Assembly: GCF_000003815.2 (NCBI RefSeq)
Contig: NC_049983.1
Span: forward strand, 6,831,840 to 6,895,839
Direction of reading: 5' to 3'
DNA: 64,000 nt
From: Branchiostoma floridae
Lineage: Eukaryota > Chordata > Leptocardii > Amphioxiformes > Branchiostomatidae
Shown piece after piece: positions 11,399 to 23,800 of this stretch. A program made the translations under genes and the position numbers. The notes under the pieces are model-generated. The model did not search any database, was not told where the DNA came from, and saw only the letters and a list, made by a program, of their open reading frames with translations. Position 1 is the first letter of the stretch, and every line of letters begins with the position of its first letter.

Positions 11399-12320
11399 CG
11401 ATTACGATGGCGTCATCCATAAAGTTTCGAAACTCATATTTGGTAATAGTCCTTTTCTATCAATATTTAGTGCTTTATTGTCTGAGCCGATTTTTTTAAA
11501 TAAGAGTTTTTTTAATAAATATGAGTTTTTTTTAAATAAGAAACTCATACTTGGTAATCTTAGACCTTTGCTTTCAATATTTAGTACTTTATTGTTTGAG
11601 GCGATTTTTTAAATAAAAAAGATTTTAAATTTAAAATAATGAGGTATGTCAGTTTAGTGTTACGTTTCACAGTCATGACAATTTTTTTCCAAAATCAATG
11701 ACGTTTTTCTTGGCTTTCAAAAATGGCGGAAGACGAAAACACTTTATTTGGCATTCTAAATCCGCCCTTATGTCTCTTTTATTACAGACAAAAAGAAACT
11801 ACTACTCCGCCCCTAACATCACAGAAACACAAAAGAGTCGAACTCAGTAAATAAGAATTTAGAGTTATCTTTTAGACTAGAGTAGGATAACTCGAAAGCG
11901 TATAATTCTGTGTCTCACTGGGCCGAGCCTGTACGTTGGTGACTGCTTGCTAAGGGCGCGGTCACATAGGTCTTGCGATCGTCGAACGATTAATATAAAC
12001 GCTAAGTAATAAAGAAATAATGAACAAAACAAAATTAAGATGCCAAGCAAATGACTGGGTTTTAAAGGGGATGGCGAAGATGTTACCAGTGTTGGTTCTC
12101 ATGTCCAGGTACTTGGACACTTGATATGCGTGCGTGAGGTGTTCTTGTAACTTGTGAGCCTGTTCAAGGCATTTCTTTCCACCGACAAAGTTTTGCGGGG
12201 CCAATTTTTCAACCGTCCTCTGTTTTGTACGCGGTAATTAAGTAACAAAATATGTTGACCTGCCTGTGTTTATGCTGCCTATAAAGGCCATGTCCTATAT
12301 GCAATAATATTGCCACAGCA
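11399..12320. other. Intergenic, small AT-rich duplication only
   Basis: About 11430-11510 and 11520-11610 are imperfect repeats of each other (landmarks ctcata.ttggtaat and ctttattgt.tgag). Nothing else is recognised. ORFs are short and domainless. Confidence 0.5.
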
Positions 12321-12324
12321 CTGC

Positions 12325-12860
12325 GGTCTGATTCACGCCCCGTGCCTTCCCTGCAACGTTCCGGAACGGAAGACATCGTTTAGCAAACTTCACGGAGGTG
12401 AACGTGAAAAACACGTATTATTCTCACTAACACCATACATATATTAGGAGGTATCAAGTACACGAGTTGAGTAGTTGCAGCCAGGTTATAGTCCGTGTAA
12501 CACAAACTCCGCTGTCCGGCTGAAGTTTGGTGGGTCGCTTTAACCGAGCCCGGTCTGGTAGTTTGCCGCCTGAAGCCTGAGAGTGTTGTTTTTATTTGGT
12601 AACACGCGAAGACACGTCAATATCACCTTGAAGATCGTTTTGCCAACTTTGCGGCACTGAACGTGGGAAAAGTGTGGTGGCCTCACTTAACCGCTGCAGT
12701 AGGGAGCACGGACAATATAGTTGAGGCCCGCTGTCCACTGTTTACGTTCTTGAGAGCCCGGCCTTGAGTGTTTTTCGGGACCAGGTGAACAAGCGAAGAT
12801 ACGTCAACACCAAGATCACCTCGCATTCTACGTAAATCGTCCTGCAATGTCCAAGGTAAG
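12325..12860. repeat. Dispersed repeat block, related to 14955-15360
   Basis: Two adjacent sub-blocks (about 12330-12620 and 12625-12860) share gcgaaga.acgtcaa and a ttttgccaac.ttg..gca.tgaacgtg core with each other. Both resemble 14955-15195 and 15195-15360. No coding potential. Confidence 0.65.
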
Positions 12861-13458
12861 ATCTTTCTTCTCATTCATTCTCATAAGTTCATCTTTGTCG
12901 ACTTGAAACCTTATCTGTGCTGGAGTAAATCATCACTAAGAAACGTTTAACAGTAATTTCTATCATGAAAATTTGACCCCCATTAGAAACGAATTTAATA
13001 GAAGCGGTGGGTTCCTCCTAATTCGCTGACAAGGCCTGGAGTTAGACGGTCGGAAATTCGGGTGTCAATTTTTGTGTAGAGACTTGCATATTCAAAGGGG
13101 TTCATTGTTGTTTTGATGTACTTACAAGAAGTAGTCTACTGTGTCTTGCTGGGAACGTCAAGACTTGTTGGCGTTACTACGAACAACTTTACTGATCCAG
13201 ACTTCAGTGCTCCCGTTCTCACGACAGTTGTCAAGTTGTCCATGAGGTTCGATTTGCCGCCATACTGCCTCATTCAGCAACTTTATAATCCGCAAAATTG
13301 CAGATATACCCCGGACATACATCCCAATCCGCGAAACTGCCGTGCAACTAAGAAAATTTTGTTTTCATTGTCATGTCCAAGTTTATTACACAACACCTCT
13401 TACTGTCAAAACGATGTTTTCACGTGTTACTCTCGAACGCGTACAGAAACGAGCTCAG

Positions 13459-13707
13459 GCTGTGGCGTCGGGCGTGGCGTAACTGGTAGAGCGTTCGGCT
13501 CGGAATCTATGGGTTCTGAGTTCGATTCCCACCGTGCCCCCGACGTTGTGCCCTTGGGAAAGGCACTTTACACGACTTTCTTTCTGTCTGTACCGTGTAT
13601 GTGGCATTGTTAATATAAGTCACAAAACTTGAGTGCAGTGCCACATCGTCCTCGTATGTACAGGCCTCGTCTGTCCAAAAGCAAATAGAAAAAAGAAGCT
13701 CAGCTAG
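13459..13707 (+). mobile_element. tRNA-derived SINE, copy 1
   Basis: The head has a pol III A-box-like tggcgtaactgg and B box gttcgattccc, as in a tRNA gene. A segment gcccttgggaaaggcacttt follows and is shared with the SINEs at 26.4 kb and 44.5 kb, then an A-rich end. Matching 9 bp flanks cgagctcag occur at 13450-13458 and 13708-13716. It is not a functional tRNA gene: the cloverleaf is extended and the body is retroposon-like. Confidence 0.82.
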
Positions 13708-13716
13708 CGAGCTCAG

Positions 13717-14954
13717 CGTAACATCTACGGACACAGCAGCAACCCAGCGTCGTTAACTACCTTCCCCACCCTGCAGTCCAGACGAGAAAATGCTGCAAGA
13801 TCGTTATACACACAGATGCTGGCCAGTGACCATCCTTTGCACTTTATGGTCCCTGACGACAGGGAGGTTGCGACAGGACGAACATTGCGTAACTCCAGTC
13901 ACCGAACACTACCTAAATGCAGGACCGAAGGACTCAAACCATCATTCTTATACCGAGCCACAGTGCTCCACAACAACTCGTTTTAATCTAATCTTACAGA
14001 CAGTTTGAAATGTTCACAAACTGCAATTTCTAATTCTTTTAGAAATGAATGACTACATGTGTCTGTATTTTATATACGTAGTTTTAAGCATGTTTCATAT
14101 GTCAATTTCTCTCCTTCGTTATGATTTTAACACCTCCATTTTAAACACTGTAAATTAGCGACCTATTCAAATCATGTCTCCATGTACATGAAATCTGCTA
14201 CGCTAAATAAATTCTTTGATTGATTGAAAAAATGTTCAACTGCACGGGTATGTACAGGGCTAGTGGTGAATGCATGAAACAGGCACCGAAAACTGCCTAG
14301 GTTATGCATAGTTTGCGTGTAGACATTTTCTGTTGATTGTAATAGAGTTTTTGATCCAAGCTATAGATTCGTTGGAAATCATCATGTGTTGCCACTGAGA
14401 CTATGACATATAACATATAACTGAGACATATAACATGCTAGAAGAGTTAGCTGGCAAAAAAAAAAAAACACGGTGACCTATGTCGCAAACTGTAGTTTAG
14501 GGCTGGCTAACTCGTCTGGTGTGCTTGTGTTTGTGTGTGCTTTGTCTATTTGACCAATTTCTACCGTTCCGAGCGACATCTGGAGAGTAGAGGCACTTCA
14601 CTGTAGCCTTGTTTTCATGAGTGTACGAAAGGTGCTCTGATTCAGGTTTGCCCACTCTACTGCGTTTTACTGCATGAAAGCATTTTGTATGTCCTGCACT
14701 GAAAGTGAAAGCACTATTTCAATGGTAGCAGGTGATGTTGATGATATCTATAACTTTTACTTTGTACTTCCTGGGGGATATTTACCTTTCCCATCGCCTT
14801 TAATTGTGTACACACACAGATATTGGGAACACAGATGTCGAATTCACACGTGCTAATTGTTGACAATGTTGCATCAACAATCAGGAAGCCATCTGAGAGC
14901 GAATCAAACTTATATACACAAGGGCCTATACATGGCTGCTAGCTGAACCAAAAA
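13717..14954. other. Intergenic, nothing recognised
   Basis: Mixed-composition DNA with short ORFs that lack domains. A short poly-A run lies near 14457-14468. I see no exon or RNA gene here. Confidence 0.45.
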
Positions 14955-15360
14955 ACTCTGATTCACGCTCCATGTCTTTCCTGCAACGTTCCAGAACGGA
15001 ATAGAATGTTTAGCAAACTTCACGGCGTTAAACGGGAAAAACACACATTGTTCTCACTAACACCAAATAAACACGAGTTGAGTACTGGCGGTCCGTGTAA
15101 TGGAAACACCGCCGTCCCTTGGCTCGATATCAGATGTCAGACAGTTTATCGTTTGAAGCCGGTCTTGGGTGTTTTCGGTAACAGGTGAACGGGCGAAGAT
15201 ACGTCAACTGAGATCACCACGGAGATAGTTTTGCCAACCTTGAGGCAGTGAACGTGTAAAACGAATACCATTACCACTAACACAATAATCGGAAGCACCT
15301 ACTACACCTGGTACCGATGACCCGATAACTGAAGCTGGCATTGAGTGTTTAACTTATTAC
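14955..15360. repeat. Dispersed repeat block, second copy
   Basis: Matches 12325-12860: the gattcacgc.ccatg.ctt start, cctgcaacgttcc, ttagcaaacttcacgg and ttctcactaacacc all recur in the same order. Probably an old non-autonomous element. Confidence 0.65.
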
Positions 15361-15806
15361 CGACATAACCACGGAGGCAGTTTTGCATGCTTATTTGATG
15401 ATCGAAAACTTCATCCGATACATGACGTATTTTGGGAGTTGAAATCTGTTACTTGATAGCATGTATCCTCGAGGGCAGCTGCCATGCATGGCAGACCCTC
15501 TGGGTGGCTGGCGGGTTCTATGACTTTGGGGGTAATTTTCACTCTTCTCTGTATGACTTAATGTAAGCAATACGCCCACCCAGGCACTGCCGTGGAGCGT
15601 GATAAAATGTGATGAGGAAAAGCAGAGGCTACCGGCATGCTAACAGGTGCAGGAAACACACCTGCGAAATGACGTCATCCTCGCATCAAGTGGCTTCCTT
15701 GTGTATTGCTCGTCACTGATTGGCTGCCAAGTGACGGTGCCCGGTCAAGGTGACACGTGAAACTGCAGATTTCTGAACTCTGGAAGCGCATCAGGGTGTT
15801 AGAGTT

Positions 15807-16000
15807 AGACCCCGTTCACACTCAAAAAAATGAAGCGGCTTCAACGTAGAAGCCGCTTGATCCGGATCGTTTTCTTGAGTCTGAACGCTCCAAGCGGCTT
15901 GGATTTTCGCCGATCCGGCTCGTTTACAATCCAACCCTGGGAGGTAGTTTGAGACACTTGTGAACAAGCCGCTTGGCTGAAATCGCGATCTGTGGCTAGA
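15807..16000. mobile_element. Tc1/mariner-like MITE, copy 1
   Basis: Starts gaccccgttcacactc after a TA dinucleotide. It carries repeated gaagcggctt/aagccgctt motifs that can pair internally. Its reverse complement lies at about 16482-16686, inside the larger fold-back element. The right end appears truncated at about 16000. Confidence 0.75.
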
Positions 16001-16007
16001 TTCTAAG

Positions 16008-17186
16008 ACCCCGTTCACACTCAAAAAAATGAAGCGGCTTCAACGTGGAAGCCGCTTGAACGTGCAAGCCGCTTCAAAAAAATTACGTTCACACTCATTT
16101 CAGACAATCCGATTAATCGCACACAATTCCGTACCTGGACTTCAGGTACTTTTTTACAACATTGTTTGTAGGTTTTCTCAAACCCACTCTTAATAGTGTT
16201 ATACCATGATCCAGAGAGAAAGCTGTTCAAAGATATGCTTGTTTTTTGTGATTTTTTTAGCTTGCTGTGTTTCCTCTCTCTTCGCGTGATAAAAAAAAAA
16301 GCTTTGTTTGCTTCCCATTCCACTTGCCTTGACCCTACAGCGATTTTTTTCTTCCCAGACATTATCATTGGGCACAAAAATCAGTAACGTGAGCAAACCT
16401 GTCAGTGTGGCGTGTGTTCCTGCTCCCGATACCTGGATATATAACCTCCAACAGGGGGCAAATCGGAAACTTGCATAGAATCTATCCCGCGTTGCGTTCA
16501 CACTCGCGATTTCAGCCAAGCGGCTTGTTCACAAGTGTCTCAAACTACCTCCCAGGGAAGGATTGCAATCGAGCCGGATCGGTGAAAATCCAAGCCGCTT
16601 GGAGCGTTCAGACTCAAGAAAACGATCCGGATCAAGCGGCTTCCACGTTGAAGCCGCTTCATTTTTTTGAGTGTGAACGGGGTCTATGTAAATTTCCGAT
16701 TTGCCCCCTGTTGTGTTGGAGGTTATATATCCATGTATCGGCGGGAGCAGGAACACACGCCACATTGACAGGTTTGCTCACGTTACTAATTTTTGTGGCC
16801 AATGATAATGTCTGGATAGAAAGAAAAAAAAACGCTGTCGGGTCAAGGCAAGTGGAATGGGAAGCAAACAAAGCTTTTTTTTATCACGCGAAGAGAGAGG
16901 AACCACAGCAAGCTAAAAAATCACAAAAAAACAAGCATATCTTTGAACAAATCTCTCTCTGGATCATGATATAAGACTATTAAGAGTGGGTTTGAGAAAA
17001 CCTACAAACAATGTTGTACAAAAAGTACCTGAAGTCCAGGTACGGAATCACAATCAGCTTGGATTGTGTGCGATTAATCTGATTGTCTGTAATGAGTGTG
17101 AACGTAATTTTTTTGAAGCGGATTGCATGTTCAAGCGGCTTCCACGTTGAAGCCGCTTCATTTTTTTGAGTGTGAACGGGGTCTTA
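16008..17186. mobile_element. Fold-back element with a MITE nested at its centre
   Basis: Left arm (about 16010-16475) and right arm (about 16690-17186) are near-perfect reverse complements. The ends are agaccccgttcacactc and gagtgtgaacggggtct, flanked by TA on both sides (Tc1/mariner-like). The inverted copy of the 15.8 kb MITE sits at the centre of the palindrome, also bordered by TA. All ORFs here are mirror artefacts of the arms. Confidence 0.85.
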
Positions 17187-17518
17187 GGCTCACGTCGCAT
17201 TTCCAAACGGGGGGTCCGGTCGGGCTGTTTGTGGAAACGAAAAATAGAAATTTATACCTAAAAATATGCACAAATCATGCTCATGAATCTCATTTTGGAA
17301 TGTTGTACATTTTGGTGCCTTTTGTATCAATCATTTCGCTCCCTAAAGCTACCCGACCAGGCCCCGGCTTGGAAATGTGACCTAAGTCTTACACGGAATT
17401 TAGCGGACAAGAAAGAGACGGGCAAAAGAAAAAGCAACCTCGGATCTCTGTCTGTTATTGTATAATCTCAATGGCAACGCGGTCACAGCTAAAACTATAT
17501 TTTTACTTCACGCAGAGC

Positions 17519-17837
17519 ATGGTGGGAATGTCTGTGACGCTTCCTGTACTCGCGGTGCTTGTCGGGATCGCCCTGCCCACTGCATGTAAGTTATGGATTG
17601 TACACATCGAAATTCTGAGCTATCAAATAATATCTACTAGGGAAAAATCGAACTTTCATGTCAAACATGATTTCTAAGCTGACAAGGGCTTTTGGTAACA
17701 GCAAGGGGAAAAGACCAGTATTGTAAGATGGATTTATCATATCATTGCGATCAACAATCCTCCCTCTTTGGTGTTTTGTCCCCCAGCTGCAGCAACCACG
17801 TCAGCTCCCTGGTGGTGGACAACAACCCCTCCCACAG
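17519..17837 (+). CDS. Exons 1-2: signal peptide and Thr/Pro linker
   Basis: Exon 1 encodes a classic leader (VLAVLVGIALPTA) and ends in phase 1 at gtaag. Exon 2 (51 bp, phases 1-1) encodes a Trp/Thr/Pro run (APWWWTTTPPT), a likely O-glycosylated linker. I chose the ATG at 17519 because the hydrophobic leader follows at once; the ATG at 17471 is in frame and adds 16 residues. Confidence 0.75.
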
Positions 17838-20800
17838 GTGAGTTCTCATTCATACCTTTACAAAGTGGGCTATATCAGGAAATTAAGGCTGGCTCCGGCT
17901 TGTTTATAGCATGTTTTGCTGTCCTGGTAGATCGCGGAGGTACATACCCAACAAGTCGCCGTCGTTGAGAATATAATAGGATGTCAAATCAGGAAGCGTG
18001 TATCACTTAAACAGTTAACGACATTCGTCCCTGCCATCAATCATTCTCAGGAATTCCGTGTTTCCCCTTGGGATGCGTATAAGAGTTGTCGTCGGAGATG
18101 TCCCATCCGCTTTAGCTTTCGCGATTCGTACAAAAGAAGTTCCGTCTTTTCCACACAAAAGATCCTGCGACATTGTTGTTTTCAAATAAGATCGAAGGCG
18201 AAGCAAGTGTTTGGACTTGGCTGTCTACACTGCACGAGGGCACGGTGGGGTGGGGGTGGGGTTGGGGTGGTGGTAGCTGGCGGTTATTAGGTGTTTACAG
18301 TCGATAGGACTTGAACAATGACCAGAAACCGTGTTCTATTCTCTCAACAGTACCAATGCCGTAGGTCTTATAAAAAGACATTTCTTTAACACGGATCAAA
18401 TGGAAATGTCATTTTCTGATTTCGTGATGTTTATGATTAACGGCACTGAGCGCAACTTTAATCCAACAATTTTCAGAACCTATCTGTTAGTCAAAAACTA
18501 GCTCCGGTATGCAAATTCTTTTAAGTGTTTTACAAAACCAGTAAGGTAGATCTATACGACTTAAAACCTTGTAAGTTTGAGCTCACAAAGATTGCACGTT
18601 GCAGCGACAAGTTAATCAATCTTCCGGTATGTTTTCCTTCCCTAATCAAGCCATGGAAGGGGGGCAGCGATCGTAATTTCAAGCAATTCTACTTTTCGTC
18701 CTCACATTAAACATTCATCATCACAGTGAAATATAAAACAGATTAATCAACTGTCCATCCAAGACAACCAACATGCCTTGGTGTGTCCCTCTTTCAAGTA
18801 CTGATCCAGGCTTTGTTACATTTATTCAGCGGAAATCCGAACATCCGCCATTTTGAATCATGCCTTAGCACGCCCCTATTCTTGAAAGTGCTCACATCCA
18901 AAGGCTAGCAAGATGGATCTCAGCGGCGATACCAACAGCCCCACATGGGGGACGTAATGTAGGCAGTTTGTAGTGTGTTTTGTGGGTATATTTTTGGAGA
19001 GCCATTCACAAAACAATATATTTTACCACCATTTGCTTACCAAACAACGTACGAAAAATTTCATAGAACGTCATAACTGTGTAGTGGAACAGCAGAACGG
19101 ATTTGCCGCTGGTTGATGTATTTTCGGGCCGTTTTTTGATCGCTACTATCAGCAGTTTCCCGACATGCCGATTTTCCAATTTAACCATGAGTAAGTGCCT
19201 GCCGATTGATACAAATTTGTCGTTGTAAATATGAAATCCATAGATAAACAGCCTTGTTATATGATTGTGTTGGATTAAAGTTCCACTGGGAAAAGCATCC
19301 CAAAGGACTTGCTATCAGTTACACTGTCCTGAAATGTTATTTTCTCGCGACACAACAGAAAGTGGCAGACCAATGCACGTGTAGCAATGGCCGGGGAAAC
19401 ATTGTAAACAATGCACTAAACAGTTTCCAGAATGCGCAAAAGCCCGCTTGTTTATTCATGGTTCAGTTTGGAGTTTGCTGGAATGTGTTGGATTAAAGTT
19501 CAGTGCCGTTACCTTTTTACTTTTCCCTCTGGATGTTTACAAATACGTGAGAACCAAAACGCTTCACCAGAAACATTGATCTAATTCCTTTCTTTGTGGA
19601 AAATGTTACCTGTGTGTTATTCGTATGAATTATGCAAATCTTTCTATTGGTCCAATCCCTCCCCGCAGCGAGGCCATGTGGAGACTTCCCCTGGAGCCCT
19701 GAAAACGCCACAGTGGACTGTGACTACAGCTACTACAGGTCCAGCAGCCTCTACGACCTCATCACCGGTACACGGTACTATGGTGATTTCAGAGGGCGTT
19801 GTGCGGTCAACTGTGCCGATAACACGATGATAGGGTCGCTGGTTACTTCCTACAATGGATCTCACAACTACTACTACTGCCATGTAGACTCGTCAACATG
19901 GCTTGGAACCGAACCTCGGTGCGAAGGTAAGGATTTTAAGTAGGGCAAGAAGTCACAAATTTTGATTGAAGATGAATTAATGTCTTCGTCTGATTTATCT
20001 GATCGATTTTAGCAATCTGTCTACATGCCTTTTTCAGGTGAAAAATACGCGCAAACCCTCTGTCGATCTTAAATATGGCCGACCTTTCATCGATACGCCC
20101 GGAGATCGTCGATAATATGACAGGGGTATTACGAAGATATCGCCAAAAATTGAAACCTTTCCACCGCATAAACACATTTTTTGACCAAATGAAACAGCGG
20201 GGTCCAAACGGACGCGTCGTGTTCTCCATAGTATCTTCTTTTTAGATATCAAAGTAATAAGAGAAGAAATATGTTGACATGTATATCTTCTTCTGTGATT
20301 AGTTCCCGCTAATAAATCGTCATAATGTATGCCAGAAACAGATGAAATGAAGCGCGTTTTGATCCAACTGTCCACACACATGCCGAAAACAATGTCTCTA
20401 CCTTTTAAGGTTGCTAACAAGATCAAACGTATATGTGACAGAAATTTGACGATTGTCTCCCACAGCGAAGCCATGCGGCGAGTTCCCGTGGAGTCCCGCT
20501 AACGCCACAGTGGACTGTGACTACAGCTACTACAGTGCCGGGTACTACCAGGACCGCGTGTCCGATACCGTACTGTACGGCGGTCTCATGGGCCGCTGTA
20601 AGGTCTGGTGCTCGCTTCCGTTATTTACGACAGGGGCGCCATATCTGTCCCCTGACGGAGAAGGTTACTTCTACTGCCACATACCAACCGCAACCTGGCT
20701 GGGACAAGAACCTCAATGTCAGGGTAAGAATAGAGCATCTGTAGCATGCTGAGGCACAGACGTTCTTACATAGATATTGCCGATTATGATGGTGATNNNN

Positions 20801-23800
20801 NNNNNNNNNNNNNNNNNNNNNNNNNNNNNNNNNNNNNNNNNNNNNNNNNNNNNNNNNNNNNNNNNNNNNNNNNNNNNNNNNNNNNNNNNNNNNNNNGCCT
20901 TTGGATGTACCCTGGCTTTCTCAACCATCACCCTTAGTTTCTGACCACCCTGCTTCTAAATATTACTGAGCTTACGCGAGAGACCCCTTATGAAAACTGT
21001 AAGCCCTATTCCCCGATTGGCTCTTTTTTTTTGGGGGGGGGGGGTGTATATGTCCACAGGAACTAAAAGTGACCGTTGAGAAAGCCGGTTACATCTACAG
21101 GCGATTTTGCTGTTGGAGGGTTCTTAGTCGGCACCTTATTCGCTTCACTTCTTGGGGACATTCTCTCTATCCTACGCAGGGACATCCAACAGCCAAACCG
21201 CCTTTATTTTTTTTCTCTACAGTTGTCTCCAGGTATGCGTGTATTCAGCGTGTATTCAGCGTTCGCTGTCTTCAATAGCCTGGTATCAGTGTCCAGCAAA
21301 GCTGCGGAGAGACCTGGCAGCAATAACGTATTTGAATAACATGTAACAGACTTCATGTACTTCTTCAAGCGTTTAACTTACAATTTCCTTCATCACAGAC
21401 GACCCGTGTGGCCCGTTTCCGTGGCAGCCCACCGACGCCACAGTCGACTGTGACTACGCGTACAACAGTTCGGTCAGATACTTCAACCGACAGACCTGGT
21501 CATATTTCTACCCCGAAGGACGCTGTTCTGTCACCTGTTTTAACAACCAGACGGTGATCGGGGCGTCATACCTTTCTCCTGATGGAGGAAACTACTACTA
21601 CTGCCATCCTGAGGCCTCAACGTGGTTAGGGATAGAACCGTCTTGTCAAGGTAACAAGATCTACTTAACCAAAAGGAAACTACCGTGGTAGCATATTGAA
21701 GTGGTAGCATATTGAAGTAGGTACGAGTATTTGATGCTTGTAAAGCAGCGACGGGAAGTGTGGAAAACTAAAATTTGACACGATAAGCTAGGCTTGTTGT
21801 GCCAGATCAAGTATCCGTCGCTTTACCATTAGAAGAAACATTCAATCGGCTATTGCCGAACACAGAAGATTAAGCATATCCTAGCAGATCCAAGCAGATC
21901 CTACAGAAGCATAAGATAGAATCAAAAGCTGCCATAGAAGTAAAGCCAGCCTAGGAGTGTGTTTGGCCAACGCACCTGATTAGGCTTCACAGTATTTATT
22001 ATGAGTGCATGCGCATGTCAACTTTGTACATAAAAGGTGTTCTTGACCAGAAAATCTTGTCTCGGCCTCTAGTTTACCCGTTTGAACCAGGAGGCTTTGA
22101 CTGTTGGATTAAACAAAGCAATAATGACCCAAATTACACATTACTGACATTACTTCTCCACAGAGAAGCCGTGTGGAGACTTCCCGTGGAACACCGTTGA
22201 TGTAACGGCAGACTGTGACTACGATTTCCGTGAAACATGGACCTGGCCCAGCCTGCTGTATATCCGCGGCCGCTGTCGTATCTCCTGCCTTAACGCTGTG
22301 CTGCTAGTCGGTCCACCGGCAGATCATAGCAGATATTACTCCTGCAGCGTCAACAACGCCAGCTGGACCGGTAGTGAGCCTGTCTGTATCGGTAAGTTTC
22401 CCATTGAACGTACTTTTAAGTTTTGTTTCTAAGTGGTTTTCTTGCACGTGTACTTAATTTCTACATATCTCTAATCGACCATTAGGGTCCATAGAGTTAA
22501 AAAAGACAGAAATAGGAAAAATTTTGAAAACATAACTTCGACTCTTTATGACCTTCAAAACTAAGATATGACACGATAGACAAGGCATAAAGATGAATGA
22601 TAAGCTTTTGTCCTTATTTCAATACCGAATTTTGCATATAACTGCCATCCAAACACCCATCTACCGGCAGACAATCTTACAAACAAGGCAGGTCGGATGC
22701 CATCTTACTGCAGATTCTTTTAGCATTGGCTTGAATACTAGTACTTCAAAACCGATTAGTGATCTGAAGCCTTCCATGCATTATGACTAGACCATGGCCT
22801 ATAAGATGTACTAGTTTATCTTGTCCTTACTTGGTTCCAGGTGGGTTCAACCAGTCGTCGGTAACAGAAATGGAGACGAACCGAGTCCGACTGGTGGGGG
22901 GAGACTTCTACGGCTGCATGGAGCTGTACGATAACGTCACACAGCAGTGGGGACCTGTCGTCGGGTTCACTGTTTTCCCGAACATAGATGACTCCAGAAT
23001 GGCCTGGGCCGACCTAGCCTGCAGGGACGTAGGGTTTGCTGGAGGTTTGGCCACTCAAGCGTTCCCCAATGGTGGTACCTGGCTTCAGACGATATCAGAC
23101 CGCTTCTATACGTCCTACTCCAGACCTAACGAGACAGGTCCGAACTTCTTCCTGGACACGAGTTATCTCGCCATGTCTGTCGTGTCCGCGGGAGGAGTTC
23201 AGCACCTGTACGACACCGTGGAGAGAGTGGTCAGGGGGGAATGCACGGCGACAGAGAGCAGATGGTACTGTGATCAATACCTGATGTGTTTGGCCTGTCA
23301 GAAGGAGCCAGAAAGTAAGTCCGTAATCCTATGGTCATTGTATCTGAATTACTATGGTATCTCAAACTATGTGGTGTTTCATGCAAACTGCAAGCAATGT
23401 AAGATAAAAGTAAGTATGAACTTATTACAAGCTAGTTGTAACTGCAACTAGACTTTCTCTTCCCCAGTCCAGTGTGACGTGTCTGTAACTCCCCATGTCC
23501 CTCCCCAGTCCAGTTTGACGTGTCCCGTATCTCCCCATGTCCCTCTCCAGTCCAGGGTGACGTGTCCTGTAACTCCCCATGTCCCTCCTCAGTCCAGGGT
23601 GACGTGTCCTGTAACCCCTCATGTCCCTCCTCAGTCCAGGGTGACGTGTCCTGTAACTCCCCATGTCCCTCCTCAGTCCAGGGTGACGTGTCCTGTAACC
23701 CCTCATGTCCCTCCTCAGTCCAGGGTGACGTGTCCTTTAACTCCCCATGTCCCTCCTCAGTCCAAGGTGATGTGTCCTGTAACTCCCCATGTCCTTCCCC

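Noticed and set aside
13459-13560. A tRNA gene
   Set aside because: A and B boxes are present, but the sequence continues into a shared retroposon body, has flanking duplications and recurs at 26.4 kb; it is a SINE.
13113-13613. 166-residue ORF
   Set aside because: No recognisable domain, it runs into the SINE, and there is no convincing splice context.
16021-16974. Mirror-image ORFs of 60-189 residues
   Set aside because: They lie in the arms of the fold-back element and are reverse-complement shadows of each other.
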